Shown: positions 30,001 to 38,302, numbered from the stretch's first letter. The stretch is 64,000 bases of DNA from Roseiconus nitratireducens (GCF_008629675.1 NZ_VWOX01000004.1:372001-436000); one strand, 5' to 3'. Numbers and translations: made by a program. Notes: a model not told the origin generated them from the letters alone.

Positions 30001-31216
30001 TTCGTGGCAGAAGCCCTACGATCAAGAACCGGATCCCTGGTTCCATGACGTCTTCCGACGGGACGGCACGCCGTACGATGAACGGGAAACCCGTTTGATC
30101 CGGCGGCTCTCCGCTCAACCACCGACCGCACCGGCGCGCGACGTGAAAGTGCGGAAAGCGATGTCACCGGAAGTCATCCGGAACGGTCTGCAATCCCACG
30201 ACCATGCCCTGTTCATCAAAGAGGGCTGGATCCGTGACCCCTACATCGTGAAGGGGCCGGATCAGTGGTATTACCTGACCGGAACGACGCCGAACCCTGA
30301 CGACCCTCGCGAAACTTCGGACCCCTACAACTTGGGTCTGGGCCCGCAGAGCGTCGTCGGCTCGGTCGCCCGAGTGTGGCGATCAAAGGACCTGATCGAC
30401 TGGCAGTCCTTGGGGGCTCCGTTCGAATTGACCGACGGAATTTGGGCAACCGCCAAACCGGACGCTTTCGAATCAACACCCAAAGACCAGTGGTTCCTGT
30501 GGGCGCCCGAACTGCACTGGGTCGGAGACCGCTGGGCCTTGGTGCACACCAGCCCGGCTCCCGTCAAAGGCGCCAACCTGGCATTGAGCGCCGGCGCCGA
30601 CGTGCGTGGGCCGTGGAGCAATCCGATGGGCGAAAAGATTGGTCGACGTCACGACCCATCCCTGTTCCAAGACGATGACGGAACCTGGTGGATGATCTGG
30701 GGCGCGACCAGCATCGCGCCGCTCAAGGACGACTTCTCGGGTTTCGCCGCCAAGCCGACCGACATCAAACCGGCCGGTGATGCTGCGAAGATGGGACATG
30801 AAGGATGCCTGATCCAAAAGATCCACGGCAAGTACGTCCTGTTCGGTACCGGATGGTCAACCGGAAACATGCGACGCGGCACCTACAACCTGTACTACGC
30901 CACCGCCGATAAGATCACCGGACCCTACAGTGAACGAAAATTCGCCGGTCGCTTCCTCGGTCACGGCACGCCGTTCCAGGACGACCAGGGGCGGTGGTGG
31001 TGCACCGCGTTCTTCAACGCCAACGTTCCCCCGTTGAAGCCGTCAGGGATCAAAGCCAGGGATCTGAGCCACACCGCGCAAACCATCAACCACCGCGGCG
31101 TGACCCTGGTCCCGTTGGAGGTCCGCCGGTTGGAGAACGGTGAACTGTTCATCCGTGCGAAAGATCCGCACTACGCCACCCCGGGTCCCGACGAGGCCCA
31201 GGCGTTTGGTGACTGA
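27056..31216 (+). CDS. Secreted sulfatase / lectin-like / GH5-like / GH43-like fusion enzyme
   Basis: A 1386-residue exported protein (signal peptide to about residue 26, ending SASAA). Residues 28-490 are a complete sulfatase: NVLMILVDDLKPAIGSYG, formylglycine site C77-A-P-S-R, FARPHLPFSAPQKYW and WGDHGFHLGDLGIWTKHTNYEQANR. About 520-645 is a beta-sandwich (LamG-like) stretch. About 665-1010 is a (beta/alpha)8 glycosidase of GH5 type: E838 in WDLFNEP as acid/base and E941 in CTEYMA as nucleophile. About 1035-1370 is a five-bladed-propeller glycosidase of GH43 type: D1061 in IRDPYIV, E1152 in WAPEL, E1249 in GHEGCL. All three catalytic sets look intact, so one polypeptide may desulfate and cut the same polysaccharide. 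Substrate, and whether processing separates the parts, are unknown. The reading frame is continuous with no sign of a joining error. Confidence 0.9.
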   Translation: MSRFAFHRLFLLALGYLILVPSASAADTPPNVLMILVDDLKPAIGSYGDPIAKTPHLDALTSRGMRFDAAYCNQAVCAPSRFTLMLGSHSTSTALYGLGSQLREILPEAVTLPQHFAAHGYRTESLGKVFHIGHGNHGDPESFSVPHFKEKVIEYVDPESTDGGKLTREEAYFTNQKLDEIRSLPRGAAYESPLVDDDAYADGRVAAETIRRLQAAKQRREASGTPFLIAAGFARPHLPFSAPQKYWDLYDPEQLPMPTREDPPVDAPAVAGKRGGEITNYKPVPEDRDAEYPDKLKRTLIHGYYASVSYVDAQIGKVIDALDSLDLADDTIIVLWGDHGFHLGDLGIWTKHTNYEQANRIPLVFVAPGVTEPNSSTGQLAESVDVFPTLSELAGLPAPRGPQPVDGVSLVPVLKDPQARVRDHAYHAYPKRLMGRAIRTDRYRMVEWKQPGQSPNSAEYELYDYQNDPIESENLAEKRPGVLKELKAILAKYPEPLNRDGSRPRKSDVVDGDASAAVETPEIARRPIAVQAVIKGDSPRGVVVAQGGREHGYSLHLVDGRPAFDVRIDGKVTRLSWTHPVGGQVRLRATLDDKVMTLQVDDRPPVKRRSPGLIPSQPKDALSIGQDTLSAAGDYQAPNEFTATVVSHSVSTGDRGDDAASTDLADYQSRPGRWSEERADRWYDAIEWPVGANYVPSSAINQLEMWQPETFDPQSIDRELGWAEEIGMNTMRVFLHDIPWRDDAEGFFQRVEQYLQIADRHGIRTMFVFFDGVWHPYPQAGDQPEPRPGLHNSGWVQSPGREILDDPSKQDALKPYVQSVLRRFANDDRVLVWDLFNEPDNPVANSYGKNGTGQELDEPVKERRAMELMEKTFAWAREINPSQPLTVGVWRGDYLTNPSDFHRACIENSDVISFHAYSGPERTRELVEGLMQLGRPLLCTEYMARGNDSTFEGILPIFHEHRVAAYNWGFVNGRSQTIYPWDSWQKPYDQEPDPWFHDVFRRDGTPYDERETRLIRRLSAQPPTAPARDVKVRKAMSPEVIRNGLQSHDHALFIKEGWIRDPYIVKGPDQWYYLTGTTPNPDDPRETSDPYNLGLGPQSVVGSVARVWRSKDLIDWQSLGAPFELTDGIWATAKPDAFESTPKDQWFLWAPELHWVGDRWALVHTSPAPVKGANLALSAGADVRGPWSNPMGEKIGRRHDPSLFQDDDGTWWMIWGATSIAPLKDDFSGFAAKPTDIKPAGDAAKMGHEGCLIQKIHGKYVLFGTGWSTGNMRRGTYNLYYATADKITGPYSERKFAGRFLGHGTPFQDDQGRWWCTAFFNANVPPLKPSGIKARDLSHTAQTINHRGVTLVPLEVRRLENGELFIRAKDPHYATPGPDEAQAFGD

Positions 31217-31226
31217 ACGGGCTGAG

Positions 31227-31735
31227 CCCTCGTTCCTGGGCTCCGCCCGGGAACTCACTGCAGACTGGCTCCGCCAGCTTCCCCCTGCCCTCCAGTTCGC
31301 TCGCCCAGTGGTTTTCCGCCGTCTGGCGACGCAGCTACGCGGGTTGTGTCCCCTCGTTCCTGGGCTCCGCCCGGGAACGCACTGCAGACTGGCTCTGCCA
31401 GCGTTCCCCTGCCCTCCAGTTCGCTCGCCCAGTGGTTTTCCGCCGTCTGGCGACGGCAGCTACGCGGGTTGTGTCCCCTCGTTCCTGGGCTCCGCCCGGG
31501 AACGCACTGCAGGCTGGCTCTGCCAGCGTTCCCCTGCCCTCCGGCTCTACCGCCCGGTGGACGTCCGCCGTCTGGCGACGGCAGCTACGTGGGTTGTGCC
31601 CCCTCGTTCCTGGGCTCCGCCCGGGGACGCGCTGCAGGCTGGCTCCGCCAGCGTTCCCTTGCCCTTCAGTTCCACCGCCCAGTGGTTTTCCGCCGTCTGG
31701 CGACGGCAGCTACGTGGGTTGTGTTCCTGGGCTGC
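31227..31735. repeat. Four tandem ~125 bp repeats in a 592 bp intergenic region
   Basis: The unit begins CCCTCGTTCCTGGGCTCCGC at 31227, 31351, 31476 and 31601 (spacing 124, 125, 125), with a truncated fifth start near 31725. Within a unit GGCTGGCTCTGCCAGC and CCGCCGTCTGGCGACGGC form hairpins. The units stay translatable in places, which creates long artificial reading frames. The same sequence family occurs in opposite orientation at 53954-54200. The whole gap 31217-31808 holds nothing else recognisable apart from the presumed promoter of the next gene. Confidence 0.9.
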
Positions 31736-31808
31736 GGCCGAACCTCCGGCGGGCAAATCTGCTATCCTTCAGGGACACCGCTTCTCACACGCCAGTTGGT
31801 CGGATCCC

Positions 31809-32492
31809 ATGCGTCACTCATCGGTTTGCATCGCCGCGATCCTGGCGGCATTCCTGACAGCCGGACAAGGGAACGGGCAGTCGGTTACCACCAGCGTCCC
31901 GAGTCAGGTTCTCGGCTCGTCCTTCTTTGAACAATCCGGCGTGCAATGGTCCGTCCAAGGACCGAACTTCTTCGCCCAGTTCGGTGGCGGCGCTCCCGCA
32001 GTTCCCTTCGGCAACCCGGGCGGAGCGCCGGCGCTGCAGACCGGCGCTGGATTCCATGCCGGTGGCGTCCGCGGATCGATCGGCCTTTCGATGACTCAGG
32101 GAAGCAACCGCAGCATCACGTCGACGACCCCATCGATCACCACGATGAATGGGGCCGGCGGAAACATCAGTGCACAGACACTTCAACCGTTCGTCACGGG
32201 GTTCACTCCGGTCTTGGCTGGTGGCGCCTATGGCAGCCCGGTGCAGCAAAACGCCAGCAGCAACCTGTTCCGTTCGGGCCAGCAAGCTCAGGCCAATGAA
32301 TTGGCCGCTCGAGCTCAAGCCAATCGGAACGCCCAGCAACAACTGGCGGTGCAAGCCCTGCAGCGAGCCGAACGCGCCGAACTGGAAGGCAATCTACGCA
32401 TGGCACGGGCAAACTATCGCAAGGCCTTGGCCGCCGATCAAGGACCGCTGCGGGCGCAGATCCTGACACGTCTGCGACAGCACGGCTGGTGA
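31809..32492 (+). CDS. Small secreted protein, unknown function
   Basis: A 227-residue protein with a signal peptide (CIAAILAAFLTAGQGNGQS). The mature middle part is rich in Gly, Ser, Asn and Phe (VQWSVQGPNFFAQFGGG) and the end is a helical Ala/Arg/Gln-rich segment (about residues 160-225) ending LEGNLRMARANYRKALAADQ, which resembles one TPR-type helix pair. I do not recognise the family; planctomycetes have many such small exported proteins. The frame runs open far upstream through the tandem repeats, but the ATG at 31809 directly precedes the signal peptide and is chosen. The gene is convergent with the VOC gene downstream. Confidence 0.75.
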   Translation: MRHSSVCIAAILAAFLTAGQGNGQSVTTSVPSQVLGSSFFEQSGVQWSVQGPNFFAQFGGGAPAVPFGNPGGAPALQTGAGFHAGGVRGSIGLSMTQGSNRSITSTTPSITTMNGAGGNISAQTLQPFVTGFTPVLAGGAYGSPVQQNASSNLFRSGQQAQANELAARAQANRNAQQQLAVQALQRAERAELEGNLRMARANYRKALAADQGPLRAQILTRLRQHGW

Positions 32493-32513
32493 CACCGCGG
32501 GACGATTCGGTAC

Positions 32514-32909
32514 TCAAGTCGCAACCGGCGAACAGATCTCGACCACGAATCCGTTGTTGTCCCGCACGTAGGACACGATCTGCCCCCAAGGCTTCTTCTC
32601 CGGCGGACAGACCTCGACGGCACCTTTCTCAACCGCAGTCGCGAATGCGCCCGGCACGTCATCGGTGACCAACGCGATCTCGACCGGTGGTGGCGGCGCA
32701 TTCGCATCGGGCTTGCTGATTTCAAAGCCATGCGACTGCGCCAAGGCGTAGGAAACGAAACCCAGCGTCGTCGCGCCGGTGTCCAGCTCGCCGTACGCCT
32801 GATCGCCTTCCTCATGGAACATCTTCCGCTGTAGCCCGAAGACGGATTCGTAGAATGTCAGCGTCTGTTGAACGTCGCGGACATAAAGCAAGGTGTAGCC
32901 GAATCGCAT
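32514..32909 (-). CDS. VOC (glyoxalase/bleomycin-resistance) superfamily protein
   Basis: A 131-residue single-module VOC protein starting at ATG 32909: GYTLLYVRDVQQTLTFYESVFG begins the first beta-alpha-beta unit and PWGQIVSYVRDNNGFVVEIC ends the second. Many relatives are of unassigned activity, and the usual metal-ligand histidines of glyoxalase I or extradiol dioxygenases are not obvious. It is the last gene of a minus-strand group with arsS and arsM (53 bp gap). The C-As lyase ArsI is also a VOC protein, but the paired thiolate cysteines that define ArsI were not seen, so that role is not assigned. Confidence 0.85.
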   Translation of the reverse strand: MRFGYTLLYVRDVQQTLTFYESVFGLQRKMFHEEGDQAYGELDTGATTLGFVSYALAQSHGFEISKPDANAPPPPVEIALVTDDVPGAFATAVEKGAVEVCPPEKKPWGQIVSYVRDNNGFVVEICSPVAT

Positions 32910-32962
32910 GAGACCAGAACCTGACGTTGGGGTGACGGAGATCGAAGCGGACGCGTGACCAC

Positions 32963-34120
32963 TCAACAGCACTCGGAATCGCCGCAGCACTCGTCTCCGA
33001 TCACTGTCATGGAAACGCGACCACCTTTGGTGACCTTCGGTGGCCGCGCGGGCAATTCGCCTTCACAGCAGATCGGTTTCGCTTGTTCGGCGGGAACCTC
33101 GCTCAGCGGTTCGATCGCGATGAAGTCTTGGGCGTAAGGTTCCTGCGACAGTTTCAAGAATGACCGCCGACAAACAACCGATCGAACGCCGCGAATGAAC
33201 GTGTGGCCTTCGTCGTCGCTGACACTTGCGTAGGGACCGCGATACACGACGGCTTCGTGATGGTCCAGGCACGGCCCTGCGGGAAACTTGGACGCGATCA
33301 CGGTTGCGGAACGAAATTCGATCCCCTCCACCACCCGCCAAGGTTCTCGCTGGTAGTCGGCCATCCGAACCGCCTGAAACCCTGCCTCCACGAACGCGTC
33401 AAGAAACGCTTTCTCCTGCAACGCCCCGCTGATGCAGCCGCTCCAGAGTTCGGGATCTTGCTGCATCCTCTCCGGAACCGGTTCGTCACTGACGATGTCA
33501 CTGATGACGGCACGACCGCCGGGACGCAGCACACGAAAGATTTCGTGAAACAATTGCGCCTTCTGGGACGCATCGACCAGATTCAACACGCAGTTGCTGA
33601 CGACCACGTCGATCGAATCGTCCGTAATCATCGGCTCGACCGACCGCATTTGCTCCAGAAACGCTTCGAAGCGAACCAGCGAAGCGTCGCAGCTGACCGG
33701 ATGCTCTCGCAAGTAAGCGTCGACACGTTCCCGGTCGATTTGCATGTCCTGGATCTTGCCTTTGCAAAAGGCGACGTTGTCATACCCGATCTGTGAGGCC
33801 ACTTCAGATTGGCTGCGACGCGCCAGTGCCAACATCTCATCATTCATGTCGACGCCGATCACCCGTCCCGATGGTCCAACGACCTGCGACGCGATGAAGC
33901 AGATCTTGCCTCCCCCGCAACCGAGGTCCAACACGGTTTCGCCTGGACGAACATGCTTCGAAGGATCGCCGCACCCGTAGTCGCGATCGATCACTTCCTG
34001 CGGGATCACTTTCAGGTAGCGAGCATCGTAATCAACGGGGCAGCACAATTCGGGCTCACGAGACTCCGCGGCGGTCGAATAACGCTGGCGAACAGCCGAC
34101 TCGGTATTGAATGCAGACAT
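32963..34120 (-). CDS. arsM: Arsenite methyltransferase (arsenosugar-pathway type)
   Basis: A 385-residue SAM-dependent methyltransferase. [20 protein letters not shown] is motif I. Cysteines lie where ArsM proteins bind As(III): C50 in DYGCGDPS, C177 in VSNCVLNLV and C229 in GCISGAL. The enzyme would convert arsenite to methylated arsenicals in the cytoplasm. Next to an ArsS gene, this is the pairing described for arsenosugar biosynthesis, in which ArsM makes dimethylarsenite and ArsS adds a deoxyadenosyl group. An unusual C-terminal tail, ECCGDSECC, adds four cysteines in two pairs. The ATG at 34120 is chosen because the open frame upstream crosses an intergenic repeat. Confidence 0.88.
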   Translation of the reverse strand: MSAFNTESAVRQRYSTAAESREPELCCPVDYDARYLKVIPQEVIDRDYGCGDPSKHVRPGETVLDLGCGGGKICFIASQVVGPSGRVIGVDMNDEMLALARRSQSEVASQIGYDNVAFCKGKIQDMQIDRERVDAYLREHPVSCDASLVRFEAFLEQMRSVEPMITDDSIDVVVSNCVLNLVDASQKAQLFHEIFRVLRPGGRAVISDIVSDEPVPERMQQDPELWSGCISGALQEKAFLDAFVEAGFQAVRMADYQREPWRVVEGIEFRSATVIASKFPAGPCLDHHEAVVYRGPYASVSDDEGHTFIRGVRSVVCRRSFLKLSQEPYAQDFIAIEPLSEVPAEQAKPICCEGELPARPPKVTKGGRVSMTVIGDECCGDSECC

Positions 34121-34262
34121 CGCTTGGAAAAAGACAATGGTTGAAGTGAAGGAACGTTGATCAAGACAGCGTTTCGAACCTGTCTTGGTGGATTTTAGCC
34201 GGACAGCGCTACCTTGAATCAAAAACACGGTGATTTGCAGTGCAATCAGCGGCACGGCGTTC

Positions 34263-34326
34263 GCCGCCGGTTGGGGCGAGAAAACCCGCGGCCAGCGCCA
34301 CGCGGCTCACACAAAGTGCGCTGTCC
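34263..34326. repeat. 64 bp dispersed repeat, copy A
   Basis: The sequence runs from GCCGCCGGTTGGGGCGAGAA through ACCCGCGG to CGCTGTCC and differs from copy B at 59476-59540 in about 8 of 65 positions. It lies between arsS and arsM, near the arsM promoter. A 9-base inverted match, GGACAGCGC at 34201-34209, faces its right end. No coding function is seen. Confidence 0.75.
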
Positions 34327-34352
34327 AGGTAACGGTGTGCCGACAAAGCCAA

Positions 34353-35363
34353 TCAGGTCAGCGCCCCGCCGCAACCGCTACCGGCGCCCGCGGTGCACCC
34401 GTAGCAATGGTCGGCCGTGGCGATGGATTTCCCAGCGAACTCGTCCAGTGATGCAATATCCCAAATGGTTGCCGAGGGTTCGGCGGCGGCCGGCATGTCA
34501 ATCATCTGATTGAAGTCACAGTCGTAGATCGCTCCATCCCAACCGACCGACACCAGCGATCGACACATCACGCCTTTGGCAGCGTCGGCGTTGAAGTGCT
34601 CCGCCAGGAGCCGCAGGTACCGATCCAGATCCCCGCGTTTGAGCAGGTAGGTTGCGTAGCGTTTGATCGGAATGTTTGTGATGGTCAGCAGCCGATCGAA
34701 TTGAATGCCGTAGCGACGTTTCAGTTCGCGTTGGTAGTCCGCCTGCAAGGACTGTTGGTTGGGCGGAAGCGAAGGCCCGGTGGGATTGTAGACCAGGTCC
34801 AGTCGCAGGGGAGAGTCCTCGCGGCCATAGCCCAGCGCGTTCAATTGCAACAACGCCTCGATACTTTGGGCAAACACGCCGCTGCCGCGTTGCGCGTCCA
34901 CATTGTCTTCCAGGTAGCAAGGCAGGGATGCCACGATGTCAACTTGGTTTTCAGCCAAGAAGGGTGCTACCCAGCGGTACGACGGCTGCTGAAGAATCGT
35001 CAAATTGCAGCGATCGATCACGCGCAAACCCGTCGAACGAAACTCCGTCACCAGCCGCCGAAAGTTCGCGTTCATCTCCGGGGCCCCGCCGGTCAGGTCG
35101 ACCAGCGAAAGATCGCGGCAGGATTGGGCCAGTTGGATAATCCGGTCAGCCGTCTCGCGGCTCATGTTCTCGCGGGTCTTGGTCGGCCCCGCCTCGACAT
35201 GGCAATGCGTGCAGGCCTGATTGCACAGCTTGCCCAGATTGATCTGCAACTGGGTGACCGCGGTGCGTTCCAGCGTCATCCCTTCGGCCGCCAATCGATC
35301 GGAGAATGGTTGGACCACGCCCGAAGGCAGCCCGGCATTGATGACGGGTAACAGTGCTTTCAT
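34353..35363 (-). CDS. arsS: Radical SAM/Cys-rich protein ArsS (arsenosugar biosynthesis)
   Basis: A 336-residue radical SAM enzyme. The 4Fe-4S motif is C-NQA-C-TH-C in INLGKLCNQACTHCHVEAGP, followed by KTRENMS and DLTGGAPEMN. The C-terminal Cys-rich part has GVMCRSLVSVGWDGAIYDCD and ends HCYGCTAGAGSGCGG, the family signature (TIGR04167 type). ArsS forms the C-As bond between dimethylarsenite and the 5'-deoxyadenosyl radical, the committed step to arsenosugars. Some homologues have selenocysteine in this tail; here every such position is a normal codon. It is first in the minus-strand group arsS-arsM-VOC, with 232 bp to arsM. Confidence 0.93.
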   Translation of the reverse strand: MKALLPVINAGLPSGVVQPFSDRLAAEGMTLERTAVTQLQINLGKLCNQACTHCHVEAGPTKTRENMSRETADRIIQLAQSCRDLSLVDLTGGAPEMNANFRRLVTEFRSTGLRVIDRCNLTILQQPSYRWVAPFLAENQVDIVASLPCYLEDNVDAQRGSGVFAQSIEALLQLNALGYGREDSPLRLDLVYNPTGPSLPPNQQSLQADYQRELKRRYGIQFDRLLTITNIPIKRYATYLLKRGDLDRYLRLLAEHFNADAAKGVMCRSLVSVGWDGAIYDCDFNQMIDMPAAAEPSATIWDIASLDEFAGKSIATADHCYGCTAGAGSGCGGALT

Positions 35364-35670
35364 GAACTCAGATTTGCCTTTGAGAATTCGTCCGCGGTGT
35401 CAGTTTAGAGCAATGGCGAACTTTTGGGGCAACCCGCCTTCGATCGGACCGAAGGCGACATTGCCAACTGGCGGGAACGATCTGCCGAAGTCTGCCGAAA
35501 CGGGTTAGACTCTTTCGCACCCGTCACGGCACCACAGACACCGACTGGGCCGCGTGGGGACCGACTCCCCGCTGTCGTCTTGGCACGATTCGCAACGAGC
35601 TACGGTCGGCCCGGCAACTTGACGAGCGTTTTCGTGTCCCCGTAGTCGGCCAGCCGATCCAGGTTTTCCA
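35364..35670. other. 307 bp intergenic region between divergent arsS and glycosyltransferase genes
   Basis: This gap must hold promoters for both the arsenic group and the glycosyltransferase group. Short duplicated words such as TCTGCCGAA occur near 35477-35500, but I see no clear promoter, operator, repeat family or coding frame. Confidence 0.5.
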
Positions 35671-37098
35671 GTGCTTCGCCAGTTTTGCTTTGTCGCCCTG
35701 ATCGTCCTGTTGATCGCCAAGGTGGTCGGCGTGATCGCGCAGGGTCCCAGCCCGGTTGTCATGGACGCCGCGGGTTACTGGTCGCTGGGCGAGACGGCAC
35801 GACAGGGCGATTGGCTGCTGCTGCGGGAACCGATTGCCTACCGAACGCCGGGCTATCCCTGGCTGATCGCGGTGACCCGAGCCGTCCTACCCGATCCACT
35901 GTTTTGGCTGACGTGTTTGCAGGGGGCGATGTGGCTGGCAACGGTCTTGATCACGGGACTGTTGGCGGGATCGTTGGCGCAGGACCGCCGGGCCGCCTGG
36001 TTCGTCTTGATCGGGGCGACGTTGATGATTTCATCGGTCGTCTACGTCACCACGGTGCTGACCGAAACGCTGTTTGTCTTTCTGCTGATGGCCCACCTGG
36101 CGTCGGTCGTCCGCCTGGGTCGATCCCCGACGATCGCCGGCGGCGTGCTGGCAGGGCTGACGCTGGGATTGACGATCTTGACCCGACCGATCGCGATGCT
36201 GCTGTGGATTCCGGACCTGATTTACCTTGTCGTCCATTGGCAAACGCGGTGGTCGGTCGACCGCCCCGCGCCGCGTGGTTTGCACCGCCGGGTCAGTGTG
36301 GCTGTGGCGGCGTTGCTGACGATCGGCTGCCTGACGCCCTGGCTGACGCGTAACCGGGCATTGTTTGGCGAGGCGATGATCACGGAGTTTGTCGGTCGCA
36401 ATCTTTGGATCGTTACCTTTCAAGACGGCAGCGGAGCGGGGTTGTCGCTGCCGGACTCTGCGCCCGCAAACGAACTTCAGCGACAGATCGGAGCGGCCAC
36501 GTGGCGGGATCTGCAGACGGATCAGCGATGGCGGCACACCTGGACGATTTCGGATTCGCTGGTCCGGTCCGGCCTGTCCGATCCGGCGGCCGACCGCTTG
36601 ATGAAACAGGTCGCCGTGGATGCGGCGCTCCAGTCGCCGAAAGTCTTCATGGCCAAAGCGATTCGGCGATGCGTCAATTTCTGGCGGACTCGAGCCACCG
36701 AGCTGCCCGTCCAGTTCGCTCAGTTGGCACCGGACGATGCCAGATCCGGCGAACAACTGCGAAGGGAACTTTACGCCGGAGAAGCTGTCTGGGGGACGCC
36801 GCTGGCACCCATCCAGACATGGATCCGCTACCGCTACAGCAACTGGTTGACCGGCAACACGCTGTTGATGATCGTGACCGGACTGGCCACGGTCGTGATG
36901 ATCTATCGCAAATCGACGCGGGCGGGGGGCATTTGGGTTGCTGCGGTCTTCGGTTATTTTTCCCTGGTCACGGGAATCCTGGAGATCCCCGCCTACCGGT
37001 ATCGAATGATTGTCGAACCGATGGTGTTGCTGGTGATCAGCGTGTCCGCCAGCCTGCTGTTGCCGGGAAGTTCCGCCCCAACCGACCAGACACAATGA
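35671..37098 (+). CDS. GT-C fold membrane glycosyltransferase (ArnT/PMT-like)
   Basis: A 475-residue polytopic membrane protein with about ten to twelve hydrophobic helices. The first outer loop carries D32 in VMDAAGYW, the position of the catalytic Asp of GT-C enzymes, and the family motif RTPGYP lies at 58-63. Such enzymes move a sugar from a polyprenyl-phosphate carrier to a lipid, glycan or protein on the outer side of the membrane. The next gene, 4 bp downstream, is a DPM-like GT2 that could make the lipid-linked donor. It starts with GTG at 35671, with only a weak ribosome site. The C-terminal region 260-360 is a soluble domain, then three further helices. Confidence 0.85.
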   Translation: MLRQFCFVALIVLLIAKVVGVIAQGPSPVVMDAAGYWSLGETARQGDWLLLREPIAYRTPGYPWLIAVTRAVLPDPLFWLTCLQGAMWLATVLITGLLAGSLAQDRRAAWFVLIGATLMISSVVYVTTVLTETLFVFLLMAHLASVVRLGRSPTIAGGVLAGLTLGLTILTRPIAMLLWIPDLIYLVVHWQTRWSVDRPAPRGLHRRVSVAVAALLTIGCLTPWLTRNRALFGEAMITEFVGRNLWIVTFQDGSGAGLSLPDSAPANELQRQIGAATWRDLQTDQRWRHTWTISDSLVRSGLSDPAADRLMKQVAVDAALQSPKVFMAKAIRRCVNFWRTRATELPVQFAQLAPDDARSGEQLRRELYAGEAVWGTPLAPIQTWIRYRYSNWLTGNTLLMIVTGLATVVMIYRKSTRAGGIWVAAVFGYFSLVTGILEIPAYRYRMIVEPMVLLVISVSASLLLPGSSAPTDQTQ

Positions 37099-37102
37099 AC
37101 GC

Positions 37103-38302
37103 ATGAGTGAGACGATCGAACTGTCCGTCGTGATGCCCTGCCTGAACGAGGCCGATACGGTCGCCACGTGCGTGCAAAAAGCCGTGCGGGCCATGCAGGA
37201 GAAAGGCGTTGTCGGCGAAGTCGTCGTGGCGGACAACGGCAGCACCGACGGATCGCAGGAGTTGGCGGCCGAGCACGGCGCGCGTGTGGTCCCCGTCACC
37301 GAACGCGGCTACGGCGCGGCCCTGATGAATGGGATTGAGGCCAGTCGGGGACGGTTCGTCCTGATGGGCGACGCCGACGACAGCTACGACTTTCTGGAGA
37401 TCCCAAAGTTCGTCGACGCGCTCCGGCAGGGGTCCGATCTGGTGCAAGGCTGTCGCCTTCCCCGCGGCGGCGGGCACGTGATGCCCGGGGCGATGCCCTT
37501 CCTGCACCGCTGGTTCGGCAACCCCGTGCTCAGCTGGTTGGTTCGATTGATGTTCCGCATCCCGATCAACGACGTTTACTGTGGCATGCGCGGATTCACG
37601 CGGAAGCACTACGACCGTCTGGACCTGCGCTCGCCCGGGATGGAATTCGCCACCGAGATGATCATCAAGAGTGGCTTGTACGGCGCATCGATGAGCCAGG
37701 TGCCGATCACGCTGCATCCGGACGGCAGGAAGGAACACGGCCCGCACCTGCGTACGTTCCGCGACGGTTGGCGTACCCTGCGGCTGTTCCTGGTGTTCAG
37801 TCCCAAATGGACGTTCTTCCGCCCCGGACTGCTGCTGATGGCGATCGGCTTGCTGGGTTACGCCTTGGCGATGCCTCAAACCGCGGTTTTCGGTGCCAAG
37901 CTGGACGTCCACACCCTGCTGGTGGCAAGCCTGCTGATTTTGATGGGCTGGCAGTGCGTCTTGCTGGCGGTACTGGCAAGGATCTTCACCGGCCGGGAGG
38001 GCATGATGCCGCCACACGAAAAACTGGAACGGGTGACGGTGGAACGGGGACTGGTGTTGGGGATCCTGGAAGGTGCGATTGGAGCGTTGTTGATCCTGGT
38101 GATTGTCTGGCGCTGGTGGCGCCAAGACTTTGGCCCCCTGGTCTATCCGCAGACGATGCGTTGGGTCGTCCCCGGCGTCACCCTGGTGGCGATCGGATTC
38201 CAGACCGCGATGGCGTCATTGATGGCCGGGGTGTTGCAGATGCAACGCCACCGACGCGCCCCCGTGGCTGTTGAACGGGAATCTGCAACGGGGGCGGCGT
38301 GA
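37103..38302 (+). CDS. GT2 glycosyltransferase, polyprenyl-phosphate sugar synthase-like
   Basis: A 399-residue protein. The N-terminal ~230 residues are a GT-A domain: LSVVMPCLNEADTV, DNGSTDGS (D44 region), GYGAALMNGI and the metal site D90-A-D92 in MGDADDSYDF, with CGMRGFTRKHYDRLDL typical of DPM-type synthases. The C-terminal ~160 residues form about four membrane helices. It would transfer a sugar from a nucleotide donor to polyprenyl phosphate at the cytoplasmic face. Four bases separate it from the GT-C gene that may use its product, and its TGA overlaps the start of the methyltransferase gene, so the genes are probably translated together. Confidence 0.92.
   Translation: MSETIELSVVMPCLNEADTVATCVQKAVRAMQEKGVVGEVVVADNGSTDGSQELAAEHGARVVPVTERGYGAALMNGIEASRGRFVLMGDADDSYDFLEIPKFVDALRQGSDLVQGCRLPRGGGHVMPGAMPFLHRWFGNPVLSWLVRLMFRIPINDVYCGMRGFTRKHYDRLDLRSPGMEFATEMIIKSGLYGASMSQVPITLHPDGRKEHGPHLRTFRDGWRTLRLFLVFSPKWTFFRPGLLLMAIGLLGYALAMPQTAVFGAKLDVHTLLVASLLILMGWQCVLLAVLARIFTGREGMMPPHEKLERVTVERGLVLGILEGAIGALLILVIVWRWWRQDFGPLVYPQTMRWVVPGVTLVAIGFQTAMASLMAGVLQMQRHRRAPVAVERESATGAA

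Noticed and set aside
31140..31808. A long frame continuous with the small secreted protein upstream of 31809
   Set aside because: It runs through the tandem repeats and the end of the fusion gene; the signal peptide begins only at 31809 and the repeat-derived residues look artificial.
32514..32909. ArsI C-As lyase identity for the VOC gene beside arsM
   Set aside because: The cysteine pair and metal-ligand histidines expected of ArsI were not seen.
34353..34420. Selenocysteine in the ArsS tail
   Set aside because: The tail is read entirely by normal codons, with no in-frame TGA before the real stop.
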